Assembly: GCF_001425865.1 (NCBI RefSeq)
Contig: NZ_LMDS01000004.1
Location: 127,515-191,514 of the forward strand
Source: Rhizobacter sp. Root404
GTDB taxonomy: Bacteria; Pseudomonadota; Gammaproteobacteria; Burkholderiales; Burkholderiaceae_C
Direction: 5' to 3'
Length of the DNA stretch: 64,000 nt
In this document: piece after piece, positions 42,617 to 53,725 of the stretch
Numbering within the stretch: the stretch's first letter is position 1
Layout: each line of letters starts with the position of its first letter
Made by a program: the position numbers and the translations under genes
Notes under the pieces: generated by a model
The model's database searches: none
Seen by the model: only the letters and a program-made list of their open reading frames with translations
What the model was told of the DNA's origin: nothing

Positions 42617-45262
42617 TCACCCGAGGTCGGCCAGCATGCTCTGCGCGCGGCTCTTCACGCTGCCGCTCGACTTGGCAACGACTTCGTGCAGCAGATCGCG
42701 CGCGCCATCGTTGTCGCCGATCTGGCGGAACTCCTCGGCCAACTCGAGCTTGCGCGACATCGGGTCGTCCTCGCCGCCGTCCTGGGCCGACAGGTCCAGC
42801 GCGCCGAACGCGGACGTCGACTCGGCGGCCGGCGCGCGCGTCGCCTCGGTCGTCATCGGGTGCGTCGGCGGCATGTCGAGGTCGAGAGAGATGTCGGACA
42901 GGTCGAACGTGGACGGCTCGGCCGGACGCGGGACCGGCTTGGCCTGCAGTTCGGGCACGTCGGGCAGCGCGAAATCGAGCGACATGTCGTCGACAGGCGG
43001 CGGCGGAGACGGCGCGAAGGCCTGCGTGGTCTCGAGGTTGCCGCGGACGCTGGGTTGACCGGATTCGGGGTTGCCCAGGTCGAGGTCGAGATCGGCGCCT
43101 ACGCTGCCGCCGCTGTCGGTCATCAAGGCCCCACGCACCGAATTGCCGAACTGCGATGGCGACGGCAGCACCGACTGCGGCATGGTGCTCGCGTCGAGTG
43201 GTTCGAGGACTTCGCCACCGTCGCGGTGCATGCCGGCCGGCACGCCGCCCGGCTTGTAGAGCGGGTTGTCGGCGTCGATCTGGGTGCCGAGCTCCTGCGC
43301 CTTGGCCCAGTCCTCGCCTTGCCCGCGGGTCAGTGAGTAGAGCTGGGTCGCCAGCAATTCGAAGCCCTTGGTATCGCGACGCTTGGCGTAGACCTCGAGC
43401 AGCTTGGTGCGGATCGCCATGCGGTCCGGGTTGCTGCGCATGGCCTCCTTCAGGATCTCCTCGGCTTGCAGATCGCGACCGTAGGCCAGGTACACATCGG
43501 CCTCGGCGACCGGGTCGACGTCGCCGATCGCATCGAGCTGGCTCAGCGAGTAGCTCATCGACGACGAGGTGCCGCCGGCGTCTCGCGTGTCGATGCGCTG
43601 GCCGCCGCTGGCGCCGAAGAACGAATCGGGCTGCAGGCGGCTTTCGAGGAACGATGTTTCGCCGCTGTCCTTGCCGGCGCGCCGGGCGAACTTGTAGACG
43701 CCGAAGCCGGCGAGCAGCGCGAGCGCGAGCCCGCCGATGCCGAGCGCCATCGGGTTGTCGTCGAGCAGCGAGCCGATCACGCTGGGCTCCTCGGCGGGCA
43801 GCGGCGCCTTGACCGGCGACTTGGCCACCGCCGGTGCGCTGGCAGCCGGCTTGGCCGCCACGACCGGGGCGGCCGGAGCCGCTGAAGCGGTCACCGCCGG
43901 CGCTGGCGCCGAAGCGGCCATCGGCGCCGAGGCGACGACGACGGGCGCGGCCGGAGGCGGTGGCGCCACAGGCGCCGGCGGCGGCGCGGGAGCGGGCGCA
44001 GCAGCCACGACCACCGGTGCAGCCGGCGGGGTCGGTGCAGCAGCGGGCGCGGGCGCCGGCGGCGGTGCGGCCGTCTTCGGCGCAGCGGCACTTGCGGTCG
44101 CGCCCGACAACTTCTTCAATTCGTCGACGTTCTTCGCCAGTTCGGCGACGCGCACGTCGTCGGCCTTCTTCGCGCGATCCTTCGAAATCTGTTCTTCGAC
44201 CTTCGCGCCCGCGGCACCCTTGCTCAGCGTGAGCTTGTCGGGCGTCGCCGCGGCGGCCTGCTTGCGGTCATCGACCGAGGCCGTCACCTTGCCGCTGGCC
44301 TGGCGCGAACTGCCCTCCGGCCGGGTCGTCGGCACTGCGCCGGCGAGGCGTTGACGGTAAGCGCCGAAGTCGGCGCTCTGGGCCTGGATGACCTGACGCG
44401 CTTCGTTCGGCGTCACGCCCTTGGCGGCGTCGGCGCTCGGCACGGCCAGCACCACGCCCGCCTTGAGACGGTTCATGTTGTTGTCCATGAACGCCTGCGG
44501 ATTGCCGCGGTACAGCGACACCAGCATCTGGTCGAGCGACACGCCGGGCCGCTGGGTGCGGGTGGCGATCTTCGACAGCGAATCGCCCGGGCGAACCTTG
44601 TAGTCGTCGACGCCGGCTGCGGCCGGCGCATCTGCCGGCTTGACGGCCACGGCGCGCGGCTCGCGCGGCGCGGCCGCGGGACGCGGTGCCGGCGGTTCGG
44701 CCGCAGGCGCGGGAGCAGCCGCAACCGCCGGAGCGGGCGCCGGGCGGCGTTCGGCGGCACGCGGCGGTGCGGCCGGCACCGGGGTCGCGGCGCTCAGGGC
44801 CGGTGCGGTCGTCGGCGTCGGCGCGGGCGGCGCGGCACGGGCCGTCACCGGCGGATCGAACAGCATCGTGTACTCGCGCACCAATCGGCCGGTGGACCAG
44901 TTCAGTTCGAGGATGACGTCGACGAAAGGCTCCTGGACGCCGCGGTCGCTCGTCAGCTTCAGGTACGGCCGTCCATCGGCGCGGCGCAGCAGTTCGACCT
45001 GCGTGCCGGGCAGCACCGCGTTGTAGTCGACGCCAGCGGCCTTGTACGACTCGGGCGGCGCCACGCGCACGCGCAGGTTCGACGCCTCCTCGGGCGTCAT
45101 GCTGGTGACGTCGATCTCCGCACGGAGCACCTCGCCCAGCGCCGACTGCACCTGAACCCGCCCTAAACCCAGAGACCAGGCCGCGGGCGCCGCCATGATC
45201 AACGCGGCCGCGGCCACCCCGGTCAGGGCGAAACGCCCCGAGAACGTCAAGCTTCTTTTCAA
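42617..45262 (-). CDS. fimV: FimV-like peptidoglycan-binding protein (LysM, C-terminal FimV/TPR)
   Basis: The 881-residue protein has a signal-like N-terminal helix (to about residue 32), a FimV N-terminal domain ([12 protein letters not shown]... to about 140), an Ala/Pro linker, a LysM domain (221-275) and a coiled coil. A long Ala/Pro/Val stretch precedes a membrane helix (about 530-555), and an acidic cytoplasmic region with TPR-like [19 protein letters not shown] ends in the conserved FimV C-terminus ([17 protein letters not shown]). FimV organises polar type IV pilus assembly and signalling. I chose the TTG at 45262 because GGGAG lies 5 nt upstream; the frame is open further but has no better start. 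A candidate promoter lies about 115-143 nt upstream. Confidence 0.9.
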   Translation of the reverse strand: MKRSLTFSGRFALTGVAAAALIMAAPAAWSLGLGRVQVQSALGEVLRAEIDVTSMTPEEASNLRVRVAPPESYKAAGVDYNAVLPGTQVELLRRADGRPYLKLTSDRGVQEPFVDVILELNWSTGRLVREYTMLFDPPVTARAAPPAPTPTTAPALSAATPVPAAPPRAAERRPAPAPAVAAAPAPAAEPPAPRPAAAPREPRAVAVKPADAPAAAGVDDYKVRPGDSLSKIATRTQRPGVSLDQMLVSLYRGNPQAFMDNNMNRLKAGVVLAVPSADAAKGVTPNEARQVIQAQSADFGAYRQRLAGAVPTTRPEGSSRQASGKVTASVDDRKQAAAATPDKLTLSKGAAGAKVEEQISKDRAKKADDVRVAELAKNVDELKKLSGATASAAAPKTAAPPPAPAPAAAPTPPAAPVVVAAAPAPAPPPAPVAPPPPAAPVVVASAPMAASAPAPAVTASAAPAAPVVAAKPAASAPAVAKSPVKAPLPAEEPSVIGSLLDDNPMALGIGGLALALLAGFGVYKFARRAGKDSGETSFLESRLQPDSFFGASGGQRIDTRDAGGTSSSMSYSLSQLDAIGDVDPVAEADVYLAYGRDLQAEEILKEAMRSNPDRMAIRTKLLEVYAKRRDTKGFELLATQLYSLTRGQGEDWAKAQELGTQIDADNPLYKPGGVPAGMHRDGGEVLEPLDASTMPQSVLPSPSQFGNSVRGALMTDSGGSVGADLDLDLGNPESGQPSVRGNLETTQAFAPSPPPPVDDMSLDFALPDVPELQAKPVPRPAEPSTFDLSDISLDLDMPPTHPMTTEATRAPAAESTSAFGALDLSAQDGGEDDPMSRKLELAEEFRQIGDNDGARDLLHEVVAKSSGSVKSRAQSMLADLG

Positions 45263-45376
45263 GGCGTCTCCCAAAAAGACGAGGCGAGCGCCTGCGCGCG
45301 ACCGCCGATATCGACAGCGTCCATCTCGCGTTCCGCACCTCGGAAAAGTCGGCGCCAACGCAAAATCTTAGAAATC

Positions 45377-45405
45377 ACAATAACATCAACAAGATACGTT
45401 GACAA
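45377..45405 (-). promoter_or_regulatory. Candidate sigma-70 promoter of fimV
   Basis: On the minus strand TTGTCA (45400-45405) and TATTGT (45377-45382) are 17 nt apart, matching consensus at five and four of six bases. It sits in an AT-rich patch of the 240-nt asd-fimV gap, the only long gap in this block, and would give a leader of about 108 nt before the TTG start. Apart from this patch I see nothing in that gap. Confidence 0.5.
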
Positions 45406-45502
45406 GCTAATGCAATGGCTGACATTTTGCGCTGTTCGACGAATCGGCCGGATCGTGGCGTGGCAGCCCTGCAACAAGTGTCGCGCAGCTGCCCTGCCCG
45501 CC

Positions 45503-46633
45503 TCAGGCGTCGACCACGATGCGCAGCATGCGCCGAAGCGGCTCGGCCGCGCCCCAAAGCAGTTGGTCGCCGATCGTGAACGCGCCCAGGTACTGCGGGC
45601 CCATCGACATCTTGCGCAAGCGGCCGACCGGGATCGTCATCGTGCCGGTGACGGCCACCGGCGTCAGGTCGCGCAGCGTCGCTTCCTTGGTGTTCGGGAC
45701 CAGCTTGACCCAGGCGTTGTCGGCCGCGATCAGCGCCTCGATATCGGCCAGCGGCACATCCTTCTTGAGCTTGAACAGCAGCGCCTGGCTGTGGCAGCGC
45801 ATCGCGCCGACACGCACGCAGAAGCCATCGACCGGCGTGGCGTCCGTGCCGAAGCCGGCGCCCTGGCCGAGGATCTTGTTGGTCTCGGCCTCGCCCTTCC
45901 ACTCTTCCTTGCTCATGCCGTCGCCCAGATCCTTGTCGATCCACGGGATCAGGCTGCCGCCCAGCGGCACGCCGAAGTTGGCGGTCTCGGCGTCGGACAG
46001 GCCGCGCTGGGTGGCCGCCAGCTGGCGGTCGATCTCGAGGATGGCACTCTTCGGGTCGTCGAGCAGGTGGCGCACCGAGGCGTTCAAGGTACCGTATTGC
46101 GTCAACAGTTCACGCATGTGGGCCGCACCACCGCCCGAGGCGGCCTGGTACGTCATCGTGTTCATCCACTCGACCAGCCCGGCCTTGTACAACGCGCCCA
46201 CGCCCATCAGCATGCAGCTGACCGTGCAGTTGCCGCCGATCCAGTTGCGTCCGCCCTTGGCGAGCGCGTCCTTGATCACCGGCATGTTGACCGGGTCGAG
46301 CACGATGACGGCGTCGTCCTTCATGCGCAGCGTGGAGGCGGCGTCGATCCAGTGACCGTTCCAGCCTGCGGCGCGCAGGCGCGGGAACACGTCCGACGTG
46401 TAGTCGCCGCCTTGCGCGGTGACGATGATTTCGCAGCGCTTCAGCGCGTCGATGTCATAGGCATCGAAGAGCTTCTTCTCGTTCTTCGCCATCACCGGGG
46501 CGGTGCCGCCGGCATTGCTGGTGCTGAAGAACATCGGCTCGATGTGGTCGAAGTCGCCTTCGGCCTGCATGCGATCCATCAGCACGGAACCGACCATCCC
46601 CCGCCATCCAACCAAACCCGTGAGTGCTGTCAT
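45503..46633 (-). CDS. asd: Aspartate-semialdehyde dehydrogenase
   Basis: The 376-residue enzyme is of the gamma/beta-proteobacterial type. It has the NADP-binding start [13 protein letters not shown], nucleophile Cys 136 ([10 protein letters not shown]), and the catalytic His in [11 protein letters not shown]. It reduces aspartyl phosphate, giving the precursor of Lys, Met, Thr and diaminopimelate. The ATG at 46633 gives the normal N-terminus; the ORF's TTG one codon earlier is not needed. It follows leuB by 89 nt. Confidence 0.96.
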   Translation of the reverse strand: MTALTGLVGWRGMVGSVLMDRMQAEGDFDHIEPMFFSTSNAGGTAPVMAKNEKKLFDAYDIDALKRCEIIVTAQGGDYTSDVFPRLRAAGWNGHWIDAASTLRMKDDAVIVLDPVNMPVIKDALAKGGRNWIGGNCTVSCMLMGVGALYKAGLVEWMNTMTYQAASGGGAAHMRELLTQYGTLNASVRHLLDDPKSAILEIDRQLAATQRGLSDAETANFGVPLGGSLIPWIDKDLGDGMSKEEWKGEAETNKILGQGAGFGTDATPVDGFCVRVGAMRCHSQALLFKLKKDVPLADIEALIAADNAWVKLVPNTKEATLRDLTPVAVTGTMTIPVGRLRKMSMGPQYLGAFTIGDQLLWGAAEPLRRMLRIVVDA

Positions 46634-46722
46634 CAAAGTTGCCCCAGTGAAAAAGTTGATCGAAACCTCTTTGCTCCCCCGGCTCGCTCGCCAAGGGATG
46701 GGGCGACACGAACCGGAGCCAG

Positions 46723-47826
46723 CTAGCCCTTGGTAATCGTGGTTTTCGCGGTGGCGGCCGAGAGCGCGGCGACGACGGCGTCGCCCATCTCGATCGTGCC
46801 GACCTTGGTCGTTCCTGCGGACCAGATGTCTGCCGTGCGCAAGCCCTGCGCGAGCACACGCTGCACGGCCGACTCGATGCGGTCGGCGGCGGCGGGTTGG
46901 TTGAGCGAGAAGCGGAGCATCATGGCGGCAGACAGTATTGTAGCCAGCGGATTCGCCAGGTTCTTGCCGGCGATGTCAGGCGCGCTGCCGTGGCTCGGCT
47001 CGTACAGCCCCTTGCCCGCCGAATTGAGCGAGGCCGACGGCAGCATGCCGATCGAGCCGGTCAGCATCGCGGCCTCGTCGGACAGGATGTCGCCGAACAT
47101 GTTGCCGGTGACGATGACGTCGAACTTCTTCGGATCCTTGACCAGCTGCATCGCGGCGTTGTCGACGTACATGTGGTCGAGCGCGACGTCCGGATACTGC
47201 GCGTGCACCTCGGTGACGACGTCCTTCCAGAACTGGAAGGTCTCCAGCACGTTGGCCTTGTCGACGCTGGTCAGGCGCTTGTTGCGCTTGCGTGCGGCCT
47301 GGAACGCGACATGCGCGATGCGCTCGATCTCCGGGCGCGAGTAGCGCATCGTATCGAACGCCTCCTCGGCGCCGGCGAACGCGCCGTCCGGCGACTCGCG
47401 GCGGCCGCGCGGCTGGCCGAAATAGATGTCGCCGGTGAGCTCGCGAATGATCAGGATGTCCAGCCCCGCGACCAGCTCGGGCTTCAGGCTCGACGCGTGA
47501 GTCAGCTGCTCGTAGCAGATCGCCGGGCGGAAGTTCGCGAACAGGCCCAGGCTTTTGCGCAGACCGAGGATCGCCTGCTCGGGACGCAAGGCGCGCTCGA
47601 GCTTGTCGTACTTCCAGTCGCCGACGGCGCCGAACAGCACCGCGTCGGCGCCCTGCGCGAGCTTGAGCGTCGCCTCGGGCAGCGGGTGACCATGCGCGTC
47701 GTACGCGGCACCGCCGACCAGCGCAGTCTCGGTCTCGAAACGCAGGTCGAGCGCGCCCAGCACGCGCACGGCCTGCGCGACGATCTCGGTGCCGATGCCG
47801 TCACCCGGCAGGATTGCAATCTTCAC
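46723..47826 (-). CDS. leuB: 3-isopropylmalate dehydrogenase
   Basis: The 367-residue enzyme has the family start [29 protein letters not shown], the catalytic Lys/Asp region [13 protein letters not shown] and the NAD-site segment [20 protein letters not shown]. It oxidises and decarboxylates 3-isopropylmalate. The start is GTG at 47826, 31 nt after leuD. Confidence 0.97.
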   Translation of the reverse strand: MKIAILPGDGIGTEIVAQAVRVLGALDLRFETETALVGGAAYDAHGHPLPEATLKLAQGADAVLFGAVGDWKYDKLERALRPEQAILGLRKSLGLFANFRPAICYEQLTHASSLKPELVAGLDILIIRELTGDIYFGQPRGRRESPDGAFAGAEEAFDTMRYSRPEIERIAHVAFQAARKRNKRLTSVDKANVLETFQFWKDVVTEVHAQYPDVALDHMYVDNAAMQLVKDPKKFDVIVTGNMFGDILSDEAAMLTGSIGMLPSASLNSAGKGLYEPSHGSAPDIAGKNLANPLATILSAAMMLRFSLNQPAAADRIESAVQRVLAQGLRTADIWSAGTTKVGTIEMGDAVVAALSAATAKTTITKG

Positions 47827-47857
47827 GGGGGGAGCTTTCTGTCGTTGTCGTGGTGGA

Positions 47858-48502
47858 TCAGATCGTGTGCGCGAGCCACGGCTTGGTCAGCAGCCGTTCG
47901 GCCTCGAAGGCGCGGATCTTGTCGGCATGGCGCAGCGTCAGGCCGATGTCGTCGAAGCCGCCGAGCAGGCAGTACTTGCGGAACGGCTGCACGTCGAACG
48001 GGATCGTCGCGCCGTCCGGCTTGACGATGACTTGCTGCTCGAGGTCGATCGTGAGCTTGTAGCCGATGAAGGCCGCCGCCTCGTCGAACAGGCGCGCGAC
48101 CTGCTCCTCCGGCAGCACGATCGGCAGCAGGCCGTTCTTGAAGCAGTTGTTGAAGAAGATGTCGGCGTAGCTCGGCGCAATGATCGCGCGGAATCCGAAC
48201 TGATCGAGCGCCCACGGCGCATGCTCGCGCGACGAGCCGCAGCCGAAATTCTTGCGGGCCAGCAGCACCGAGGCGCCCTGATAGCGTGGCTGGTTCAACA
48301 CGAAGTCGGGGTTCGGACGGCGCGACGCCGGGTCCTGCCCGGGTTCGCCGTGGTCCAGGTAGCGCCATTCGTCGAACAGGTTCGGACCGAAGCCCGAGCG
48401 CTTGATCGACTTCAGGAACTGCTTCGGAATGATCGCGTCGGTGTCGACGTTCTCCCGGTCCATCGGAGCGACCAGGCCGGTGTGGATGCGAAACGGGGTC
48501 AT
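47858..48502 (-). CDS. leuD: 3-isopropylmalate dehydratase small subunit
   Basis: The 214-residue small subunit has [27 protein letters not shown] and [26 protein letters not shown], all diagnostic of LeuD. With LeuC it isomerises isopropylmalate. AGGA lies 6 nt before the ATG. It follows leuC by 17 nt. Confidence 0.97.
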   Translation of the reverse strand: MTPFRIHTGLVAPMDRENVDTDAIIPKQFLKSIKRSGFGPNLFDEWRYLDHGEPGQDPASRRPNPDFVLNQPRYQGASVLLARKNFGCGSSREHAPWALDQFGFRAIIAPSYADIFFNNCFKNGLLPIVLPEEQVARLFDEAAAFIGYKLTIDLEQQVIVKPDGATIPFDVQPFRKYCLLGGFDDIGLTLRHADKIRAFEAERLLTKPWLAHTI

Positions 48503-48519
48503 GGGAATCCTGTGGGGGT

Positions 48520-49929
48520 TCAGCTCAGGCGGCTGACGTCGACGAAGTGGCCTTCGATCGCGGCAGCGGCCGCCATCGCCGGGCTGACCAGGTGGGTGCG
48601 GCCGCCCGCGCCCTGCCGCCCTTCGAAGTTGCGGTTGCTGGTCGAGGCGCAGCGCTCGCCCGGCTCGAGCCGGTCGGCATTCATCGCCAGGCACATCGAG
48701 CAGCCGGGCTCGCGCCACTCGAAACCGGCGCCCTTGAAGATCACGTCCAGGCCTTCGCGCTCGGCCTGCTCCTTCACCAGCCCCGAACCCGGCACGACCA
48801 TCGCGAGCTTGACGTTCTTGGCGATGCGCTTGCGCAGGTGGCGCACCACGTTCGCCGCCTCGCGCAGGTCCTCGATCCGCGAGTTGGTGCACGAGCCGAT
48901 GAAGACCTTGTCGATCAGGATGTCGACGATCGGCTTGTTCGGCTCCAGCGCCATGTACTGCAGCGCGCGTTCGATCGCGCCGCGCTTGCCGGCGTCCTTC
49001 TCGCGGTCGGGGTCGGGCACGCGGTCGTCGATCGACAGCACCATCTCGGGCGAGGTGCCCCAGGTCACCTGCGGGCGGATCGACGACGCGTCGAGCTCGA
49101 CCACGGCGTCGAAGTGCGCACCGGGGTCGGTCTTCAGCGTGCTCCAGTAGCGCAGCGCCTGATCCCATTCGATGCCGCTCGGCGTGAACGGCCGGCCCTT
49201 GACGTAGGCGACGGTGCTTTCGTCGACGCCGATCAGGCCGGCCCGCGCCCCGGCCTCGATCGCCATGTTGCACACCGTCATGCGGCCTTCCATGCTCAGC
49301 GCGCGGATCGCCGAGCCGGCGAACTCGATCGTGTAGCCGGTGCCGCCGGCGGTGCCGATCTTGCCGATGATGGCAAGCACGACGTCCTTCGCGCTGACGC
49401 CGACACCGAGCTTGCCCTCGACCTTGACCAGCATGTTCTTCGCCTTGCGCGCCAGCAGCGTTTGCGTGGCCAGCACATGCTCGACCTCGCTGGTGCCGAT
49501 GCCGTGGGCGAGTGCGCCGAATGCGCCGTGGGTGGAGGTGTGCGAATCGCCGCAGACCACCGTCATGCCCGGCAGCGTGGCGCCCTGCTCCGGCCCGATC
49601 ACGTGGACGATGCCCTGGCGGCGGTCGTTCATCTTGAACTGCGTGATGCCGACGCGGTCGCAGTTGGCATCCAGCGTGTCGACCTGCAGCTTCGAGATCG
49701 GGTCGGCGATGCCGTGCGAGCGGTCGGTCGTCGGCACGTTGTGGTCGCTCACCGCCAGGTTCGCGGAAACGCGCCAGACCTTGCGACCCGCCAGGTCCAG
49801 GCCGTCGAACGCCTGCGGGCTGGTCACTTCGTGGACCAGGTGGCGATCGATGTAGAGCACGGCAGTGCCGTCGTCCTCGGTGTGGACGACGTGCTCGTCC
49901 CAGATCTTGTCGTACAGCGTGCGGAGCAT
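48520..49929 (-). CDS. leuC: 3-isopropylmalate dehydratase large subunit
   Basis: The 469-residue aconitase-family subunit has the 4Fe-4S cysteines in GSCTNSR and GCSMC and the substrate segment [14 protein letters not shown]. It is the first gene of leuC-leuD-leuB. Only a weak ribosome site precedes the ATG at 49929; upstream in-frame sequence has no family similarity. The 195-nt divergent gap to the subtilase gene should hold both promoters, but I see no clear hexamers there. Confidence 0.97.
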   Translation of the reverse strand: MLRTLYDKIWDEHVVHTEDDGTAVLYIDRHLVHEVTSPQAFDGLDLAGRKVWRVSANLAVSDHNVPTTDRSHGIADPISKLQVDTLDANCDRVGITQFKMNDRRQGIVHVIGPEQGATLPGMTVVCGDSHTSTHGAFGALAHGIGTSEVEHVLATQTLLARKAKNMLVKVEGKLGVGVSAKDVVLAIIGKIGTAGGTGYTIEFAGSAIRALSMEGRMTVCNMAIEAGARAGLIGVDESTVAYVKGRPFTPSGIEWDQALRYWSTLKTDPGAHFDAVVELDASSIRPQVTWGTSPEMVLSIDDRVPDPDREKDAGKRGAIERALQYMALEPNKPIVDILIDKVFIGSCTNSRIEDLREAANVVRHLRKRIAKNVKLAMVVPGSGLVKEQAEREGLDVIFKGAGFEWREPGCSMCLAMNADRLEPGERCASTSNRNFEGRQGAGGRTHLVSPAMAAAAAIEGHFVDVSRLS

Positions 49930-50124
49930 GGTCGGACCGGTGGCGCCAGCGTTCTTGCGGCAGGACGATGATTTTAGGCGCAGCGCCTGAACGACCCCCG
50001 AACCAGGGGGTAGGGACAGTACGGTTGGTTCGACCACACTGAGCGGTGAAACTTCACGATCCTTAACGCTCGGGTGACCACAAGTTGCCAAAGCGCCTCA
50101 TTTACATCGACTCAGGGCCTTCCG

Positions 50125-53100
50125 ATGAAACTGATTTACTGGCAACCGGCTTTGGTGGCCGCGGCCATCATGGCGCTGACGGCCTGCGGGGGCGGCGACG
50201 GCGGGGCAAGCTCGTCCACCGCCCAATCCGCTTCGATGTCGACCGCGCTGTCGGTCAAGAACGTCACGGCCGGACAAGTCGAGCCGTCGGACGTCGCGGC
50301 CCGCGCCACCGGCACCGCCACCTTCGTCGTGCGCATGGCCGATGAACCGGTCACCGCGTACAAGGGCGGGCTGAAGGGCTACGCCGCGACCAAGCCGTCC
50401 GCCGGCAAGAAGATCGATCCCGATTCACCGGCCGTCGGCAATTACAAGGGCTACCTCGCCGCGCGCCACGACGCCGCGCTCGCCGCGGTCGGTGGCGGCA
50501 CCAAGGTGTACAGCTACGGCTATGTCTTCAACGGCTTTGCCGCCAAGCTGACCGAAGCCCAGGCGCAGAAACTGGCGCAGACGCCCGGCGTTCTTTCGGT
50601 GTCGCGCAACGAGATCAGGACCAAGGACACCTCGACCACTCCGGCCTTCCTGGGCCTGAGCGGCCCGACCGGTTTCTGGGCGACCAAGGGCACCGGCGAA
50701 GGCGTCATCATCGGCATCATCGACACCGGCATCTGGCCCGAACATCCGAGTTTCTCGGACCGCACCGGAACCAACGGCAACGGCACGCAGGACGGCAAGC
50801 TGTCGTACCAGCAGATCCCTGGCTGGCACGGCAAGTGCCAGAACGGCGACCAGTTCAGCAACTCGAACTGCAACCAGAAGCTGATCGGCGCGCGCTACTA
50901 CAACGCTGGCTTCGGCGGCGATGCCGGTGTCGCCGCAGAACTGCCGTGGGAGTTCAATTCGCCACGCGACTACGACGGCCACGGCACCCACACGGCGAGC
51001 ACGGCCGGCGGCAATGAAGGCGTCCAGGCGACCGGGGTCACTGCGGCACTGGGCAAGATTTCCGGCATGGCGCCTCGCGCCCGCATCGCCGCCTACAAGG
51101 CGTTGTGGACCCAGTCCGACGGCACGGGCTCGGGCTTCACGGACGACTTGGTAGCCGCGATCGACCAAGCGGTGGCCGACGGCGTCGACGTGATCAACTA
51201 TTCGATCAGCGGCTCGCAGACCAGCTTCCGCGATCCGGTCGAAATCGCGTTCCTCTACGCTGCCGACGCGGGCGTGTTCGTGGCGACTTCGGCGGGCAAC
51301 AGCGGCCCGACGATCAGCACCGTCGCGCACCCCAGCCCGTGGGTCACGACGGTGGCCGCCGGCACGCACACCCGCAGCATTTCGGGTGGCTCGGTCACGC
51401 TCGGCAACGGAGTGACCTACTCCGGCAGCGGCTACCTGCTGACCGCCGGCCCGGCGCCGTTGGTCGATGCCGGCACGGTCGGCGTCGCTGGCGCGAATGC
51501 GGCCACGCTGGCGCTGTGCTATGGCGCGGCGGACGACGGCGTGGCCCGCCTCGACCCGGCCAAGGTGAGCGGCAAGATCGTGCTCTGCGAGCGCGGCGGC
51601 AACGTGCTCGTCAACAAGGCCGCAGCGGTGAAGGCCGCTGGCGGTGTCGGCATGGTGCTCGTCAATACGCCGACCAGCAACACCACGACGCCGTTCGTCG
51701 CCTATGACATCGCGGCAGTCCACTTGACGGTGGCGGCGTACGCGCCGCTCAAGGCGTATGTCGGGACGGCCAACCCGACGGCGACGATCGGCCGCGCCGA
51801 CATCCTGACCAACGTGCCCGCGCCCTACACGGCCGACTTCTCCTCGCGCGGCCCGCTGCGTGCCAGTGGCAGCCTGCTCAAGCCCGACCTGATCGCGCCG
51901 GGGCAGGACATCCTCGCCGGCGTCGCGCCGCCGAACAACAACGGCAAGCTGTTCGACCTGTACAGCGGCACCTCGATGTCGAGCCCGCACGTGGCCGGCA
52001 CCGCGGCGCTGATGAAGCAGATTCATCCGGATTGGTCGCCGATGGCGATCAAGTCGGCGTTGATGACCACCGGCACGGACGTGCTCGATGGCCCGAACAC
52101 GAATCCGCTGGTCATCTTCCGCCAGGGCGCCGGCCACGTGCGGCCGATGAACGCCGCCGATCCGGGCCTGGTGTTCGATTCGGGCTTCAGCGACTGGTTC
52201 GGTTTCCTGTGCGGCACCCAGCTGCCGGTGTCGTTCTGCACATCGGCCGGCGTGCCGGTCATCGAGCCGAGCAACTTCAACGGCGCGTCGATCGCGCTGG
52301 GCAAGCTGGCGGGTTCGCAGAGGGTCACGCGCACGGTCACGAACGTCGGCGGCGCTGAAGAAACGTACACGTTCTCGGTGGCCGGCATGTCGGGCATCAA
52401 CGTGACGCTGCCGGGCGCCTTGACGGTGGGCAAAGGCAAGTCCGCCAAGTTCGAGCTGACCTTCACGACGACCACGGCGGCGCTGAACGCCTACACCGGC
52501 GGCCAGCTCACGCTGACCGGCAACAAGGGTCACGTCGTTCGCATCCCGGTGGTGGCGAACCCGGTCGCTCTAGCGGCGCCGGTCGAGGTGACGGGCTCGT
52601 ACAACGTGACCTTCGGCTATTCGGGTCCGTTCACGGCGACCGCCCGGGGGCTCGTGCCGGCAGCCACGCAGGCCGGCTCGGTCCAGACCAACACCTCGAA
52701 GGATTTCACCGTCGACGTGCCGGCGGGCCAGACCTACCTGCGCTTCTCGCTGTTCGACGCCAATGTCAGCCAGGCGAGCGATCTCGACCTCGAGGTCTAC
52801 CGCAACGGCGTGCTCGTGGGCTCGAGCGGCAGCGGCACCTCGGCCGAAGAGGTGAACTTCGTCAACCCGCCCGCGGGCACGTATACGGCGCGCGTCGTCG
52901 GGTTCGCGGTGCCGGTCGGCGCGGCTGACTTCACGTTGTTCAGCTGGACGCTCGGCAGCGCATTGGCCGGCAACATGACGGTGGCTGCACCGGCAACCGC
53001 CACGCTCGGCCAGACCGGCAACATCGGCCTGACGTTCAGCGGCCTGGCCACCAAGACGAAGTACCTCGGCTCGGTGGCCTACAGCGGCGCATCCGGCATG

Positions 53101-53136
53101 CCGAACCCGACGATCGTGCGGGTCGACGCGCCCTGA
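50125..53136 (+). CDS. S8 family subtilase lipoprotein with PA domain (cucumisin-like layout)
   Basis: The 1003-residue protein has a lipobox LTAC with Cys 21, so it is probably tethered to the outer membrane. A propeptide of the inhibitor-I9 type follows (about 64-165). The catalytic domain has Asp 200 (IIDTG), His 286 (DYDGHGTH) and Ser 617 (SGTSMSSPHVAGT). A PA domain (about 440-560) is inserted between the His and Ser regions, as in plant cucumisins and some bacterial subtilases. A fibronectin-like Fn3_6 domain follows (about 730-830), and the rest looks like a pre-peptidase C-terminal beta domain. It should degrade extracellular protein. The ATG at 50125 gives the signal peptide; earlier in-frame starts are unlikely. 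A strong terminator follows. Confidence 0.92.
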   Translation: MKLIYWQPALVAAAIMALTACGGGDGGASSSTAQSASMSTALSVKNVTAGQVEPSDVAARATGTATFVVRMADEPVTAYKGGLKGYAATKPSAGKKIDPDSPAVGNYKGYLAARHDAALAAVGGGTKVYSYGYVFNGFAAKLTEAQAQKLAQTPGVLSVSRNEIRTKDTSTTPAFLGLSGPTGFWATKGTGEGVIIGIIDTGIWPEHPSFSDRTGTNGNGTQDGKLSYQQIPGWHGKCQNGDQFSNSNCNQKLIGARYYNAGFGGDAGVAAELPWEFNSPRDYDGHGTHTASTAGGNEGVQATGVTAALGKISGMAPRARIAAYKALWTQSDGTGSGFTDDLVAAIDQAVADGVDVINYSISGSQTSFRDPVEIAFLYAADAGVFVATSAGNSGPTISTVAHPSPWVTTVAAGTHTRSISGGSVTLGNGVTYSGSGYLLTAGPAPLVDAGTVGVAGANAATLALCYGAADDGVARLDPAKVSGKIVLCERGGNVLVNKAAAVKAAGGVGMVLVNTPTSNTTTPFVAYDIAAVHLTVAAYAPLKAYVGTANPTATIGRADILTNVPAPYTADFSSRGPLRASGSLLKPDLIAPGQDILAGVAPPNNNGKLFDLYSGTSMSSPHVAGTAALMKQIHPDWSPMAIKSALMTTGTDVLDGPNTNPLVIFRQGAGHVRPMNAADPGLVFDSGFSDWFGFLCGTQLPVSFCTSAGVPVIEPSNFNGASIALGKLAGSQRVTRTVTNVGGAEETYTFSVAGMSGINVTLPGALTVGKGKSAKFELTFTTTTAALNAYTGGQLTLTGNKGHVVRIPVVANPVALAAPVEVTGSYNVTFGYSGPFTATARGLVPAATQAGSVQTNTSKDFTVDVPAGQTYLRFSLFDANVSQASDLDLEVYRNGVLVGSSGSGTSAEEVNFVNPPAGTYTARVVGFAVPVGAADFTLFSWTLGSALAGNMTVAAPATATLGQTGNIGLTFSGLATKTKYLGSVAYSGASGMPNPTIVRVDAP

Positions 53137-53177
53137 CCGCCCTCGGCCGGACGACGTCGCCGGCCGGCACAAAAAAG

Positions 53178-53207
53178 AAGGCCCCGCGGTACCGACCGCG
53201 GGGCCTT
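53178..53207. terminator. Bidirectional terminator after the subtilase gene
   Basis: AAGGCCCCGCGGT and ACCGCGGGGCCTT form a perfect 13-bp stem with a 4-nt loop, flanked by AAAAAAG on the left and TCTTT on the right. It serves the subtilase gene on the plus strand and the convergent lipoprotein gene on the minus strand. Confidence 0.9.
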
Positions 53208-53226
53208 TCTTTGGCGCGGACGAAGG

Positions 53227-53652
53227 TCAGTACACGGCCGAGCGCGGCGCCGGGTCGGTCGCACGCCCCGGCGGGCACAGCTGCGGCTCGCCACGCATCG
53301 AGGCGTGGTAGTCGAGTTGTTCGGTGCCGGACTGGATGCGGATCCGGTAGCCCGGCACCAGCGCCATCGTGTACATGCGCCCGGGCATCGGGCAGCCGAG
53401 CGAACCGTCGGGCCAGGTCACGCGCTCCGCGCTCAGCAGCGTCGGCGCCGCAGCACCCGGCGCTGCGCGACGCATCGCATCGGCCAGGGCGGCCTGCGTC
53501 ATCGCGTGAAGATCGGCATTCATCGGCATCCACTCCTTCGTGGCGGGCGGCGCAGGCGGGCGGGCCGCGTCCTCTCGACCCTGCGCCGCGCAACCGCCGG
53601 CCAGCACCAACGCCGCCAGCATCGGGATCGTGGGGAAGGCCCTGTCGCTCAT
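53227..53652 (-). CDS. Small lipoprotein, conserved hypothetical
   Basis: The 141-residue protein has a signal peptide with lipobox LAGGC (Cys about 21) and a Pro/Ala linker. A globular part follows with WPDGSLGCPMPG, MALVPGYRIRI and a closing RGEPQLCPPG. I have seen similar WPDGSLGCP-type proteins annotated as hypothetical in many proteobacteria; their function is unknown to me. It lies convergent to the subtilase, between two terminators, so it is a single-gene unit. Confidence 0.75.
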   Translation of the reverse strand: MSDRAFPTIPMLAALVLAGGCAAQGREDAARPPAPPATKEWMPMNADLHAMTQAALADAMRRAAPGAAAPTLLSAERVTWPDGSLGCPMPGRMYTMALVPGYRIRIQSGTEQLDYHASMRGEPQLCPPGRATDPAPRSAVY

Positions 53653-53679
53653 GGACCGGTTGTACCGCGATCCAAAGAA

Positions 53680-53705
53680 AAAGGCACGGCGTGTGCCGTG
53701 CCTTT
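53680..53705 (-). terminator. Terminator of the PA-domain metalloprotease gene
   Basis: AAAGGCACGGC and GCCGTGCCTTT form an 11-bp stem with loop GTGT. On the minus strand it is followed by TTCTTTGG. It lies 21 nt beyond the metalloprotease stop and just upstream of the small lipoprotein gene. Confidence 0.8.
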
Positions 53706-53725
53706 CGAGGTGGAAGCGACCGTTC

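Noticed and set aside
42700..45250. Ala/Pro-rich repeats in fimV as a mobile or tandem repeat
   Set aside because: Low-complexity linkers are normal in FimV proteins and no exact tandem unit is visible.
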